DNA of 64,000 nucleotides from VRUE01 sp963824215 (GCA_963824215.1 CAWGOE010000003.1:62001-126000), one strand, 5' to 3'; numbered from the stretch's first letter, positions 34,552-43,427 are shown. Numbers and translations are program-made. The notes: generated from the sequence alone by a model not told the origin.

Positions 34552-35472
34552 ATGGCAACGAGGAGATGCCGAGCGCTCAGCGAGGAAGAGCGCGCCGAGA
34601 AACGCGCCGCCGAGCGCGAGCTGATGGCGAAAGCGATCGAGGAGCTGCGCTCCAGCGAGGGCTGGCAGCGCTGGCTTCGCGTCCGCCGCCACTTCCACTC
34701 TTACAGCCTCCACAACCAGCTCCTGATCGCCTTCCAGCGGCCGGGCGCGACGCGGGTCGCCGGCTTTCGCCGCTGGCTCAGCCTTGGCTACGCGGTCCGC
34801 GAGGGCGAGCGCGGCCTCAGCATCTGGGCTCCCTGTCCGCCGTCGAAGAAGAAGCTGCGCGAATGGCGGGAAGCGGGCTCGAACCCGGAGGACCAGCCGC
34901 GGACCTACTTCCGCCTGGTCAAGGTCTTCGACCGCTCCCAGGTCGACCCGCTGCCGGAGTTCCCCGGTGGCCCGGTCGAGCTCGACCCGCCGATCGAGCC
35001 GGTTCAGGGCGGCGGTCTCGCCCACCTGTTCGACCCGCTGGCGGAGTTCGGTAGCTCGATCGGCTACACGGTCGCCGTCGAGGAGATTCCCGGCTCGGCC
35101 CTCGGGTACTGCGCGCCGCCCCGGCGCCACATTGGCGTCGAACCAATCTCGGGGCGCTTCTCGGCGAACGCCCAGGTCGGCGTCGAGATTCATGAGCTGT
35201 CCCATGCCCTCGTGCGCTGCGATCGTCGCGAGGAGGACCCGAAGTTGACCTACGCCGAGGAGGAGGTCGTCGTCGAGTGCGTCGCCCACACCGTCTGCGC
35301 CACGGTCGGTCTCGACACCTCTAGCTGGTCGGTTCCCTACATGGCGACGTGGGGAGGGGGCGAGGAGATCGCCCGCTACGCGGAGCTGATCGACCGCTTG
35401 GCGACCAGGCTCGAGGACGCAGCCCTCGCCGTCAATGCCCCGGTCGCTGACGAGGAGTTGGTCGCAGCATGA
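34552..35472 (+). CDS. ArdC-like anti-restriction protein
   Basis: 306 residues from ATG 34552 after AAGGAGG. The N-terminal half resembles the ArdC ssDNA-binding domain (SYSLHNQLLIAFQRPGATRV, GFRRWLSLGYAVREGERGL), and a metallopeptidase-like motif HELSHALV lies near residue 213 with a downstream Glu-rich helix. ArdC proteins protect incoming ssDNA from restriction in the recipient. Its position among dprA and ssb on the element fits that role. Confidence 0.85.
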   Translation: MATRRCRALSEEERAEKRAAERELMAKAIEELRSSEGWQRWLRVRRHFHSYSLHNQLLIAFQRPGATRVAGFRRWLSLGYAVREGERGLSIWAPCPPSKKKLREWREAGSNPEDQPRTYFRLVKVFDRSQVDPLPEFPGGPVELDPPIEPVQGGGLAHLFDPLAEFGSSIGYTVAVEEIPGSALGYCAPPRRHIGVEPISGRFSANAQVGVEIHELSHALVRCDRREEDPKLTYAEEEVVVECVAHTVCATVGLDTSSWSVPYMATWGGGEEIARYAELIDRLATRLEDAALAVNAPVADEELVAA

Positions 35473-35763
35473 GCCGTGATTGCGGCGGCCGTTCACCGCG
35501 AAGACACAGCCTGCCCGTCTGGCCGAGGGCGATCCAGAGCTTCGGGGGGTGTCAGTCGGCGAGAGCGACGATTGGATGCAACGGCGCCACCGAGAGAGGC
35601 AGTCCAATTTCCTCCCGCCAGGGTGGCACGCGCCGCCCGCGCTTCAACCCCCACAAGGGGGGTTCCCCTCACCTCCGACATTCGTCTCCGGCTCGGTTCC
35701 GCGCGTTCGGTCGCGTGCCCTTCCTGGGCTCGTCAATCGAACCACCTCTCAAGGAGGCCCGAA
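35473..35763 (+). promoter_or_regulatory. Leader region before ssb
   Basis: 291 bases without a convincing gene. It holds a hairpin AACCCCC-ACAA-GGGGGGTT near 35646-35664 and, near 35574, GATGCAACGG, which resembles part of the motif shared by the relaxase and transfer-operon leaders. AAGGAGG at about 35752 is the ssb ribosome binding site. Confidence 0.5.
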
Positions 35764-36177
35764 ATGCAGAACGTCAACGTCGTAGTCATCACCGGCAACC
35801 TGACCCGCGATCCGCAGCTGCGAACCACCGAAGGCGGAACGAAGGTCTGCAACCTCCGCGTCGCGGTGAACGGCCGCCGCAAGAACGGAAACGACGAGTA
35901 CGTCGACAAGCCCAACTACTTCAACGTCAGCGTCTGGGGCAAGCAGGGCGAGCGTTGCGCCGAGTATCTCGCCAAAGGTCGCCCGGTCGCGGTCGAAGGT
36001 CGCCTCGACTGGAAGGAGCAGGGCGAGGGCGACGACCACCGGGAGTACGTCCAGATCGTCGCCAACATCGTCCAGTTCCTCGGCGGAAAACCGAAGGACG
36101 GAGACGCTGAGGCCGGCGAGCCCGAGGCCGAGTTGGAGGCCAACGGCGGCGGCGGCGAAGACGACATCCCCTTCTAG
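35764..36177 (+). CDS. ssb: Single-stranded DNA-binding protein
   Basis: 137 residues with the OB fold (VVVITGNLTRDPQLRTTEGG, YFNVSVWGKQGERCAEYLAK, GRPVAVEGRLDWKEQ), an acidic Gly-rich tail and the canonical interaction tip DDIPF. It coats ssDNA during transfer and replication of the element. A terminator follows. Confidence 0.95.
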   Translation: MQNVNVVVITGNLTRDPQLRTTEGGTKVCNLRVAVNGRRKNGNDEYVDKPNYFNVSVWGKQGERCAEYLAKGRPVAVEGRLDWKEQGEGDDHREYVQIVANIVQFLGGKPKDGDAEAGEPEAELEANGGGGEDDIPF

Positions 36178-36194
36178 CCAGCTCTCCCGCGCCG

Positions 36195-36227
36195 GGGCGT
36201 CCACCGCGAGGTGGGCGCCCTTTTTTT
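36195..36227 (+). terminator. Rho-independent terminator after ssb
   Basis: GGGCGTCCACC and GGTGGGCGCCC form an 11-bp stem with one mismatch around a short loop, directly followed by seven T residues. It lies 17 bases after the ssb stop. Confidence 0.92.
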
Positions 36228-36381
36228 GTGCCCTCCAGCCGGGCGGCCACGAAGAAATCTCGGCCGAGGGGGGACACTTTTCCCCGCCGCTGACTTACCG
36301 CCTCTGCACAGGCCCATAAGCGCCCCTGGGGAGGCGCGCTAACGCCTGCCCCCAGGGACTTCACAGGAGGTGTGATCTCCC

Positions 36382-36684
36382 ATGCACGACGACGATAACC
36401 CGCGGCGCCCGCTCGCGAACCACGAGGAAGACGATCGGGACCAGGAAGCCATCCTCGGCCACCTGATCGCCGAACATCCCGACCAGCTGACGATCGAGGA
36501 GCTGGCCCGCGAGATGAGGCAGAAAGACGACCACGCGCCCATCCCCGACTGGCTGCATCGCGGGGTGCGCGACTTGGTTGGGATCGGTCTGCTGCATCGC
36601 TGCGGCGACACGATCCGGCCGACCCGCGCGGCCCTGCGCTTCAACCACCTGCTCTTCGACCGGGACAGCGCCAAGGAGGACTGA
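36382..36684 (+). CDS. Small winged-helix-like protein A, 100 aa
   Basis: An AGGAGG site precedes ATG 36382. After a charged N-terminus the protein reads ILGHLIAEHPDQLTIEELAR, then WLHRGVRDLVGIGLLHRCGD, a compact winged-helix pattern. It is a paralogue of the protein at 36990: both share helix-LTIxxLAREx-helix, RAVRDL/RGVRDL and RCGDTI/RCDGGTV. A role as small DNA-binding regulator is likely but not shown. Confidence 0.7.
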   Translation: MHDDDNPRRPLANHEEDDRDQEAILGHLIAEHPDQLTIEELAREMRQKDDHAPIPDWLHRGVRDLVGIGLLHRCGDTIRPTRAALRFNHLLFDRDSAKED

Positions 36685-36690
36685 CCCACA

Positions 36691-36792
36691 CCTCAGCGGC
36701 TTCTTGGAGGTCGGGGCGCAGGCCACAGGGAGGATGCGGAGTCGTTTCAGACGACCTCGCACCCTGCCCCGGCCTCCAAGAAGCCACTGAGG
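36691..36792 (+). promoter_or_regulatory. Long stem-loop F in the gap between the paired winged-helix genes
   Basis: The 27-bp arms at 36691-36717 and 36766-36792 pair with two mismatches around a 48-base loop region. It begins seven bases after the stop of the upstream gene. Confidence 0.85.
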
Positions 36793-36806
36793 AAGAACCG
36801 ACCCGA

Positions 36807-36888
36807 GCGACAGCGGCTCCTCGGGCGTCGGGGCGTCGCCTCACGGCGGCTTTACCTCCTGCCCCGGCTCCCGAGGAGCCGCTGTCGC
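36807..36888 (+). promoter_or_regulatory. Long stem-loop G, adjacent to F
   Basis: The 28-bp arms at 36807-36834 and 36861-36888 pair with two mismatches. Like F, the arm tips read TCGGGGC and GCCCCGG. Together F and G fill most of a 305-base gap that has no gene, ending about 100 bases before the next start. Confidence 0.85.
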
Positions 36889-36989
36889 CTTTCGTCACAG
36901 GGGGACAGTTCTCGTCCCTCGAGACTTCACGCAGGCGGAGACAGTCAACCCGGCCTGGCCTTGCGGCCGGCCTTGAGGAGGTTCCGCCC

Positions 36990-37274
36990 ATGAGCGATCA
37001 GAGAATCCGAGTCGGCGACTGCCTGCCCGCCGGCTTCCCCCAGGACGACGAGACCGCGCAGGTCCTCGTCCTCGCCGTGCTCGCCTCGATCCATCCCAAG
37101 GGGATGACGATCATCGGCCTCGCCCGCGAGCTGAGCGAGAACGGCGAGGATTGGGTCGAGCGGGCGGTGCGCGACCTCGCGGTCGCCAACCTCGTCCGCT
37201 GCGACGGGGGCACCGTCTCCGCCACCTTCTCCTTCCCTGACTTCCGCTATCCAGAGCAGTCAGGCAGCCAGTAG
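36990..37274 (+). CDS. Small winged-helix-like protein B, 94 aa
   Basis: 94 residues with VLVLAVLASIHPKGMTIIGL followed by WVERAVRDLAVANLVRCDGG, a winged-helix arrangement paralogous to the protein at 36382. It precedes the relaxase gene by 188 bases, so it is well placed to act as an accessory or repressor at the transfer origin; this is inference. Confidence 0.7.
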   Translation: MSDQRIRVGDCLPAGFPQDDETAQVLVLAVLASIHPKGMTIIGLARELSENGEDWVERAVRDLAVANLVRCDGGTVSATFSFPDFRYPEQSGSQ

Positions 37275-37366
37275 ACGAAGACCTCGAAGACGAGAGAAGC
37301 CCGAAGCCCAGCCAGACCGAAAGGCAAGAGAGATCAGTTCAGGAAGGAGCGAATAGGCAGTCCATT

Positions 37367-37466
37367 CCATCGCCCCTGTAGCACCAACCTCGCAGCCCGA
37401 CACACTACGAACCCTTCGGTTCGTCCCGATGCAACCGAGCCGCGCGGTGGACAACAGGGGCGATGG
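37367..37466 (+). promoter_or_regulatory. Inverted repeat before the relaxase gene; candidate oriT/leader
   Basis: CCATCGCCCCTGT (37367-37379) pairs perfectly with ACAGGGGCGATGG (37454-37466), whose end includes the relaxase start codon. Inside lies ACGAACC-CTTC-GGTTCGT (37407-37424) followed by CCCGATGCAACCG, a motif also in the transfer-operon leader. The region just upstream of a MobF gene is a common oriT site, but no nic site is recognised. Confidence 0.6.
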
Positions 37467-40400
37467 TGGGAGTGACGAAGATCGGCCGCGCGAACGCGAA
37501 CTACTGGATCGAAGCGGTAGCCGAAGGCGGCGAGGACTACTACACGAAGCCCGGCGAGGCGCCCGGCGAGTGGATGGGCGAGCTGGCCGCCGAACTCGGC
37601 CTTAGCGGCGAAGTCGACCGCGAGGCTTATGCCGCCGTCCTCGCCGGCAAGCACCCCGTCACCGGCGACGTTCTCGTCTCCCGGCCCAAGCCCCGCAAGT
37701 TCATCGACGCCGAAGGGCGCGAGCGGCGGCTCGACCCGATCCTCGGCTACGACATTCGCTTCGCCGCGCCGAAGTCGGTCTCGCTGCTCTACGCGGTCGG
37801 CTCGCCCGAGGTCCGCGCCGCGATCCTCTGCGCCCACGACCACGCCGTCGCCGAGGCGGTCGGCTACCTGGAGAGGACCGCCTGCTTCGTGCAGCGCGGC
37901 AAGGGCGGGGTGGTGATCGAGCCGGGTTCGGGGTTCCTCTCGATGGGCTTTCGGCACCGCTCCTCGCGCGCCGGCGATCCCGCCCTTCACACCCACCTCG
38001 TCACCGCCAACATGACCCGCGCCGTCTCCGACGGGCGCTGGCTCAGCCTCGCCAACCCGCGCCGTCAGTCGCCGCTGCTGCGCGAGGCGAAGGCGGCGGG
38101 GCACGTCTACCAGGCGGCACTTCGGGCCGAGCTGACCCGCGACCTCGGCGTCGACTGGCAGCCGGTCGTCAACGGCTACGCCGACCTCGCCGAGATCGGG
38201 CGGCCGGTGATCGACCACTTCTCCCAGCGGCGGGCGGAGATCGTCGCCGCGATGGCCGAGCGGGGCACCAGCTCCGCGGCCGCCGCCGAAGTCGCCGCCT
38301 ACCGGACCCGCGACAAGAAGGACTACGCGGTCGACCCCGACACCCAGCGGCAGGAGTGGGTGACGCGCGCCGCCGAGTTCGACCTCACCCCGGAGTCGAT
38401 CGACCGGATGGTCGCTCGCGGCCGCCGCCGCGAACCCCAGGTGATCGGCGCCCAGCACCTCGACCGCGCCCTTGCCGACCTGGAGGCTCACCACTCCCAC
38501 TTTGACCGCCGCGATCTGTTGTCTGCGGTGGCGAATCAGCTCCGCGAAGGCGCCGATGCGCGGGCGCTGGAGGGCGCAGTCCGGTCCCTGATCGACGGTG
38601 ATCGGCTGATCGAGATTCACCGCGGCGCAGGTCCGCTCGACGCCACCTACTACACGACGCCCCGCCTATGGGAGCTGGAGCAGCGGTTCATGGCGACCGC
38701 GAGGAAGGGAGAGAAGGCGGGGGCGGCCGTGGTCGACGCCGCCACCCTCGCCGCCGTCCTCGACCGCCACCGCTACCTCAGCGACCAGCAGGTCGAGATG
38801 GTGCGGCGGCTCACCACCGGCGGCGAGCGGGTGGTCGCGGTTGCCGCCCTGCCGGGCACCGGGAAGACGACCGCGCTCGCGGCGGCGCAGGAGGCTTGGG
38901 CGGCGGCAGGGATTCGCGGCGTCGGCGTCGCCACCGCCCGCAGCGCCTCCGGCGAGCTCAACGATGCCGGCGTTCCCGCGACCTCCGTCACCGCCTTTCT
39001 GATCCAGACCGGGGAGCTGGCCGAGCGCGGTATCGCGCCGCTGCCGCGCGGGACGGTGATCGTGGTCGATGAGTCCTCGACCACGCCGACGCCCCACATG
39101 ACCGCGCTCGCCGACCTCGCCGAGGGCTGCGACGGCAAGCTGGTCCTGATCGGCGACCCGCGCCAGATCGGCGCGGTCGGTCCCGGTGGCCTCTACGGCA
39201 ACCTGACCAACGAGATCGAGCCGGTGGTGCTGACGCAGATCCGTCGCCAGCGCGATCCGGTCGACCGCAGGATCGTCGAACTCGCGCACGAAGGCCGCGG
39301 CTCCGACGCGCTCGACGTGCTGCGCGCCCATGACCGCCTGGTGATCGCCGACACCCTGCCCGAGGTGCTCGATGCCCAGGTGCTCGACTGGCACAAGAGC
39401 TATGCCGCCGGCGAGGACGCGGTGATGATCGCCCGCCGCACCCGCGACGTCGCCGATCTGAACGAACTTGCCCGCGAGCTGCTTGCGGCGGAGGGCAGGG
39501 TGGGGAAGGAGGCCCTGATCGTCGGCGGTCAGCCCTTCGCCGTCGGCGATCGGGTCATCACCCGGATCAACACCCCCGAGGTCTCCAACCGCGAGCGCTG
39601 GGAGGTCGTCGGCGTCGACCCGGCCAAGCACCATCTGTACCTCCAGCGCCTCGGCGCCGAGGGTGAGGGGGTGCGGCTCGACCGCCGCTACCTGGAGAAG
39701 CTGACGCCCTCGCGCGAGCCGGCGATCCAGCACGCCTATGCGCTCACCACCTACAGCACCGAGTCCAAGACCTTCGACTCCGCCTTCGCCCTACTCGACT
39801 CCGGCATCAGCCGCGAGGACTTCACCGTCGCGATCTCCCGCACCTCCGGCACCACCACCGCCTACGGAGTCGCCGCCTCCGAGCTGACCGACGCGGACCT
39901 GGGCCCCGGCACGCGAGAGGTCGAGGACGCCGCGCACGATCTGCGCCTCGGTGCCGAGCGGGCGGCGGGCGAGTACGCGGCGATCGAGGTCGGGGCGCGC
40001 AAGCGAGTCGAGGCGATGGCGCCGCTCGACCTGGCATGTCGCCGGGCCGAGCTTGAGAAGCGCCTCACCGTCGCCGTCGAGCGCTCCCCGGCCGAGGAGC
40101 GACTCGCCGACCTCGAGCAACGGATCGCCGCCGCCGGGTCGCGGCTCGCGGGGATGGAGAGCGAGCACGCCCGCCAGCTCGCGGCCAAGCAGTTGCGCCG
40201 TCTGGAGGCCGAGCGCGACGGCCTCACGGTCGAGGTCGCCACCGAGGCCCCTCGCCGCTCGCAGCTGACCGGCACCGAGCGGGCCGAGCTGGCGCTGATC
40301 GAGGACCGCCTGGTCGATCTCCGCCGCCGGGCTGTCGCCGCCGAGCGCTCGCAGCCGAGCAAGATGATCGTCGAGAGCCTCGGCCCGCGGCCCAAGGATC

Positions 40401-40624
40401 CGTTGCACGCCGCGCTTTGGAACAACGGCGTCGACGCGATTTACGGCTACCGCCAGCGCTACGGGATCACCACCACCGGCAAAGACCCGCTCGGCGGCAA
40501 GCCGCGCGATGCCGCGCAGCGGCGCGAGCGCCGCCAGGCGGAGCTGCGGATCGCGCGGGTGCAGAAGCAGCTCGGCAAACAGCGCACCCGCAGCGCCACG
40601 CGCGCCTTGCGGATCGGCCGCTGA
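37463..40624 (+). CDS. MobF-family conjugative relaxase-helicase (TrwC/TraI type)
   Basis: 1053 residues. The N-terminal relaxase domain has the catalytic Tyr pair GGEDYYTKPGE near residues 25-26 and the three-His metal site MGFRHRSS...LHTHLV near 165-180. The helicase part has Walker A AALPGTGKTTAL near 463, VVDESSTTPTPHM near 535, ILIGDPRQIGAVG-like motif III and a late ALTTYSTESKTFD segment. The C-terminal third is a charged, coiled-coil-like tail. The enzyme nicks oriT, stays covalently attached and unwinds the strand for transfer. Confidence 0.93.
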   Translation: MVGVTKIGRANANYWIEAVAEGGEDYYTKPGEAPGEWMGELAAELGLSGEVDREAYAAVLAGKHPVTGDVLVSRPKPRKFIDAEGRERRLDPILGYDIRFAAPKSVSLLYAVGSPEVRAAILCAHDHAVAEAVGYLERTACFVQRGKGGVVIEPGSGFLSMGFRHRSSRAGDPALHTHLVTANMTRAVSDGRWLSLANPRRQSPLLREAKAAGHVYQAALRAELTRDLGVDWQPVVNGYADLAEIGRPVIDHFSQRRAEIVAAMAERGTSSAAAAEVAAYRTRDKKDYAVDPDTQRQEWVTRAAEFDLTPESIDRMVARGRRREPQVIGAQHLDRALADLEAHHSHFDRRDLLSAVANQLREGADARALEGAVRSLIDGDRLIEIHRGAGPLDATYYTTPRLWELEQRFMATARKGEKAGAAVVDAATLAAVLDRHRYLSDQQVEMVRRLTTGGERVVAVAALPGTGKTTALAAAQEAWAAAGIRGVGVATARSASGELNDAGVPATSVTAFLIQTGELAERGIAPLPRGTVIVVDESSTTPTPHMTALADLAEGCDGKLVLIGDPRQIGAVGPGGLYGNLTNEIEPVVLTQIRRQRDPVDRRIVELAHEGRGSDALDVLRAHDRLVIADTLPEVLDAQVLDWHKSYAAGEDAVMIARRTRDVADLNELARELLAAEGRVGKEALIVGGQPFAVGDRVITRINTPEVSNRERWEVVGVDPAKHHLYLQRLGAEGEGVRLDRRYLEKLTPSREPAIQHAYALTTYSTESKTFDSAFALLDSGISREDFTVAISRTSGTTTAYGVAASELTDADLGPGTREVEDAAHDLRLGAERAAGEYAAIEVGARKRVEAMAPLDLACRRAELEKRLTVAVERSPAEERLADLEQRIAAAGSRLAGMESEHARQLAAKQLRRLEAERDGLTVEVATEAPRRSQLTGTERAELALIEDRLVDLRRRAVAAERSQPSKMIVESLGPRPKDPLHAALWNNGVDAIYGYRQRYGITTTGKDPLGGKPRDAAQRRERRQAELRIARVQKQLGKQRTRSATRALRIGR

Positions 40625-40643
40625 GTCGGCTCTAGCTCCCCGC

Positions 40644-40712
40644 GGCGGGGAGGCCACGCCGCCCGAGGATCGCACGCTGCGCGTGCGGGGCGGCTCACAT
40701 GGCCTCCCCGCC
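40644..40712 (+). promoter_or_regulatory. Three-tier stem-loop before the sigma-like gene
   Basis: GGCGGGGAGGCCA (40644-40656) pairs perfectly with TGGCCTCCCCGCC (40700-40712); inside, GCCGCCC pairs with GGGCGGC, and at the tip CGCACGC-TGC-GCGTGCG forms a 7-bp hairpin. The right arm overlaps the only visible start codon of the next gene. Confidence 0.85.
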
Positions 40713-41259
40713 ACAGAACCGCAGAGTTGAAGATGGGCGTCGAGCGCAGGCGCTTGACCAGCTGCTTCGCAGCCACCGGAGTCCGCTGATGCAACAGGCG
40801 CGCTCCCATTCCCGCCGACCGGAGGACGCCGACGACGCGCTCAGCGATGCCTGCATCCAGTTCCTTCGCTTCTACGACGGGCCGGCGGGCGTGGACGCCC
40901 TGCGCTGGATGATGCTCGTCGTCAAGCGCTGCGCCTGGGCGATCGGGCGCCAAGGGGTCGCCCGCGAGTCTCGCTACCTCGTCGTCCTCCGCGAAGGCGA
41001 GGAATCGGAGACGGTTGTCCCTGACGACCGCTTCGGCCCCGACGAGCTGGTTGAGCGAGCCGAGGACACGGCGAAGGTGCTGGCGCTGGTCGAGCAGCTG
41101 AAGCCCGACGAGCGGACCGCGTTGATCCTCTTCGGCCTTGGCTGCACCTACGCCGAGATCCGCGAGCTGCGCGGGTGGAGCCGGGCAAAGCTGCATCGCT
41201 GCCTGACCGAGGGACGGGCGCGAGTGAGGAAATTGCTCGAGAGGGGGGACACTTTCTGA
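40699..41259 (+). CDS. Sigma-70-family-like regulator
   Basis: 186 residues if translation starts at ATG 40699 inside the hairpin; a later start (ATG 40789) would cut the first helix. Sigma-2-like helices (RPEDADDALSDACIQFLRFY) and a sigma-4-like C-terminus (LVEQLKPDERTALILFGLGC, TYAEIRELRGWSRAKLHRCL) are visible. It begins a four-gene cluster with overlapping ends, probably the element's regulatory operon. Confidence 0.75.
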   Translation: MASPPQNRRVEDGRRAQALDQLLRSHRSPLMQQARSHSRRPEDADDALSDACIQFLRFYDGPAGVDALRWMMLVVKRCAWAIGRQGVARESRYLVVLREGEESETVVPDDRFGPDELVERAEDTAKVLALVEQLKPDERTALILFGLGCTYAEIRELRGWSRAKLHRCLTEGRARVRKLLERGDTF

Positions 41260-41621
41260 TGCCAGCGCCTTTGTCCCACATGGACGAGCTGGGGAAGATC
41301 GAGTTCACCGACGCGCTGAGCCGGTTGCAGGGCCTGATCGGGGTTCGGATCAGGGCCACGGTCAACTTCTACAACCAGTTCTTCGGATGCGGATTGGAGG
41401 GCGAGTTGAACCGGGTCGAGACCCTGCCGCCCGACCACGAAGCGATCGCGCTGGTGCTCGACGGGCAGACGGGCTTCTACCTCGATCCCGCCGACACCCA
41501 GGTCTACATCGGTCCCGAGACCGAGCAGAGCGGTTGGCTGGAGTTCCGCACCGCCTACGGAATCTCCGTCGTCGTCGAGCGGGGCGACTGCCCGGTCGTC
41601 GTCGAGGAGGGAGGCCGATGA
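41259..41621 (+). CDS. Element hypothetical protein, 120 aa
   Basis: The ATG overlaps the upstream stop (TGATG). A mixed alpha/beta protein: LQGLIGVRIRATVNFYNQFF, LNRVETLPPDHEAIALVLDG and a late VVVERGDCPVVVEEG. The pattern of small beta strands suggests a compact binding domain. Not recognised. It ends in an ATGA overlap with the XRE gene. Confidence 0.65.
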   Translation: MPAPLSHMDELGKIEFTDALSRLQGLIGVRIRATVNFYNQFFGCGLEGELNRVETLPPDHEAIALVLDGQTGFYLDPADTQVYIGPETEQSGWLEFRTAYGISVVVERGDCPVVVEEGGR

Positions 41622-41914
41622 GGGAGGAGGCGGCAAAGCAACTCGGGCGAAACCTGTGGCTGATTCGTCGCCGCGCGGGCTACTCGCAAGAAGAGCTGGC
41701 GGCGCTCTGCTCGCTGCATCGCACCGAGATCGGCCACCTGGAGCACGGACGTCGCTTTCCTCGCGTCGACACGGTGATCAAGATCGCCTCCGTGCTCGAA
41801 GTCGGGGTCGAGGAGCTGCTGCGGGGGATCGTCTGGACCTTGCCGGCACCGAAGCGGCCCGGCCGGTTCCTGATCGAGACGCCGTTTGGAGGGGAGAGCC
41901 ATGCCCGCCAATAG
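41618..41914 (+). CDS. XRE-family HTH regulator
   Basis: 98 residues. The Cro/CI-type helix-turn-helix is complete: LGRNLWLIRRRAGYSQEELA, ALCSLHRTEIGHLEHGRRFP, then VDTVIKIASVLEVGVEELL. It probably represses or times element genes. Its 3' end overlaps the next start. Confidence 0.9.
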   Translation: MREEAAKQLGRNLWLIRRRAGYSQEELAALCSLHRTEIGHLEHGRRFPRVDTVIKIASVLEVGVEELLRGIVWTLPAPKRPGRFLIETPFGGESHARQ

Positions 41915-42206
41915 GAAGCCGAGCGGGACCGAAGAGGTGCTGATGTTCCTGCTCGGGCACCCGCTGCGAAAGCGGCTGCTTCGCCTTTACGTGGAGGCGG
42001 AGGGGACGCGGAGCCCCAAGCAACTGACGGTCCCCGTCAACAAGGACGTCTCGATCGTCAGCTACCACGTCCGTGTCCTCGCCGAGCACGGCGCGGTGGA
42101 GTTGGTCGAAACCCAGCCGCGGCGCGGCTCGGTCGAGCACTTCTACAAGGCGACCGCGCTTGTCGATGAAGTGCCGTGGGCGCGGGTCGTTCTTGGACTG
42201 AGTTGA
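41901..42206 (+). CDS. ArsR-like winged-helix regulator
   Basis: 101 residues from ATG 41901, preceded by GGAGGGGAGAG. The DNA-binding pattern reads MFLLGHPLRKRLLRLYVEAE, then DVSIVSYHVRVLAEHGAVEL and RRGSVEHFYKAT, an ArsR/MarR-type winged helix. No metal-binding cysteines are present. It is the last gene of the regulatory cluster before kdp. Confidence 0.82.
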   Translation: MPANRKPSGTEEVLMFLLGHPLRKRLLRLYVEAEGTRSPKQLTVPVNKDVSIVSYHVRVLAEHGAVELVETQPRRGSVEHFYKATALVDEVPWARVVLGLS

Positions 42207-42278
42207 CGTCCCAAGCGTCTAGGTGACATTCATCAATGCGTGGCCGGCATGGCACCGGGAGTCATACCCTGACGGTGA

Positions 42279-43427
42279 ATGCCTCGACGCCGGATCGCAA
42301 TTCGCCTTGGAATTGAGCCCCCGCCTGCGTGGCTCGGAGTAACGGCGACTCTCCTCGCCGTCGCGGTCGGCACCCTTCTCGTCTATCCGCTCAAGTCGGT
42401 GGCGCCGGTCGTCTCCCTCGGCGTCGTCTACCTGCCGGCGATCCTGATCATCTCGACCGTGTGGGGCTTGCGGATGGGGCTGCTCGCCTCGGTTGCCAGC
42501 GCCGCCGCCTTCAACTTCTTCCAGATCCCGCCGCTACATCGCTTCACGATCGCCGAGGAGGAGAACTGGGTCGCCCTGGCGGCGTTCGTGATCGCGGCGG
42601 TTGTGAGCAGCACCGTTGCCGGCCTGGCCCGAGCCCGAGCCGTAGAAGCGGAGCGACGTCGTGAAGAAGCCGACCGCGCGCTCGCCGAGCTGGAGGCGCT
42701 TACTCGCGAGCGGGACCGGATGCAGGCTGAGGCGGTGGAAGCTGAGGCGGTGCGGCGCAGCGATGAGCTGAAGACCGTGCTTCTGCGCTCGATCTCCCAT
42801 GACCTGCGGACGCCGCTGACCTCGATCATCGCGCTCGGCTCCGCGCTCGGCTCCGAGACGTTGACGGCCGAGGAGCGTGCCGAGCTGAGCGAGGGGATCG
42901 TGGCCGAGGGAAGCCGTCTTTCACGTCTGGTTGAGAACCTGCTCGATCTCTCCCGGTTGGAGGCTGGAAAGGCCGAGCCGCACCGTGGGCCGGTTGATCT
43001 CGCCGAGGTGCTGGAGGCGGCACGACAGGGGCAGGGCAAGTCGGAGTCGATTCGACTGGCGCTCGACGCGGAGCTGCCAATGGTCAACGCCGACGCCGCC
43101 CAGCTCGAGCGTGTCTTCGCCAACCTGCTTGAGAACGCAACGCGCTACGGGAACGGTCGCCCGGTGCAGGTCCGCTCGCGGGTGGTGGGCGGCAATATCG
43201 TCGTCCGCGTGGTCGACCAGGGACCGGGGATACCCGAGAGCGAGTGGGAACGGCTCTTCGAGCCCTTCCAGCACGGCACCGCCACGAACGTCGGCTCCGG
43301 CCTCGGCCTGGCGATCGCCAAGGGGTTTGTCGAGGCCAACGGAGGCGAGATTGCAGTCGAGTCGTTGCCGGGGCAGGGGACCAGCTTCGTCGTCACCCTG
43401 CCGCCGAACAACGGAGGCGAGGCATGA
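42279..43427 (+). CDS. kdpD: KdpD C-terminal half: sensor histidine kinase
   Basis: 382 residues. Four closely spaced membrane segments (DUF4118, about 18-120) are followed by a coiled linker, a HisKA domain with the phosphoacceptor His in RSISHDLRTPLTSI near residue 173, and a HATPase (LENATRYGNG, VVDQGPGIPESEW, GSGLGLAIAKGFVEANGG). This is exactly the C-terminal half of KdpD; the P-loop and Usp domains are absent and are encoded separately at 48837. The stop overlaps kdpE (ATGA). Confidence 0.9.
   Translation: MPRRRIAIRLGIEPPPAWLGVTATLLAVAVGTLLVYPLKSVAPVVSLGVVYLPAILIISTVWGLRMGLLASVASAAAFNFFQIPPLHRFTIAEEENWVALAAFVIAAVVSSTVAGLARARAVEAERRREEADRALAELEALTRERDRMQAEAVEAEAVRRSDELKTVLLRSISHDLRTPLTSIIALGSALGSETLTAEERAELSEGIVAEGSRLSRLVENLLDLSRLEAGKAEPHRGPVDLAEVLEAARQGQGKSESIRLALDAELPMVNADAAQLERVFANLLENATRYGNGRPVQVRSRVVGGNIVVRVVDQGPGIPESEWERLFEPFQHGTATNVGSGLGLAIAKGFVEANGGEIAVESLPGQGTSFVVTLPPNNGGEA

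Noticed and set aside
36691..36888. Hairpins F and G as an insertion-sequence remnant
   Set aside because: There is no transposase fragment or target-site duplication, and similar designs precede many other genes of the element.
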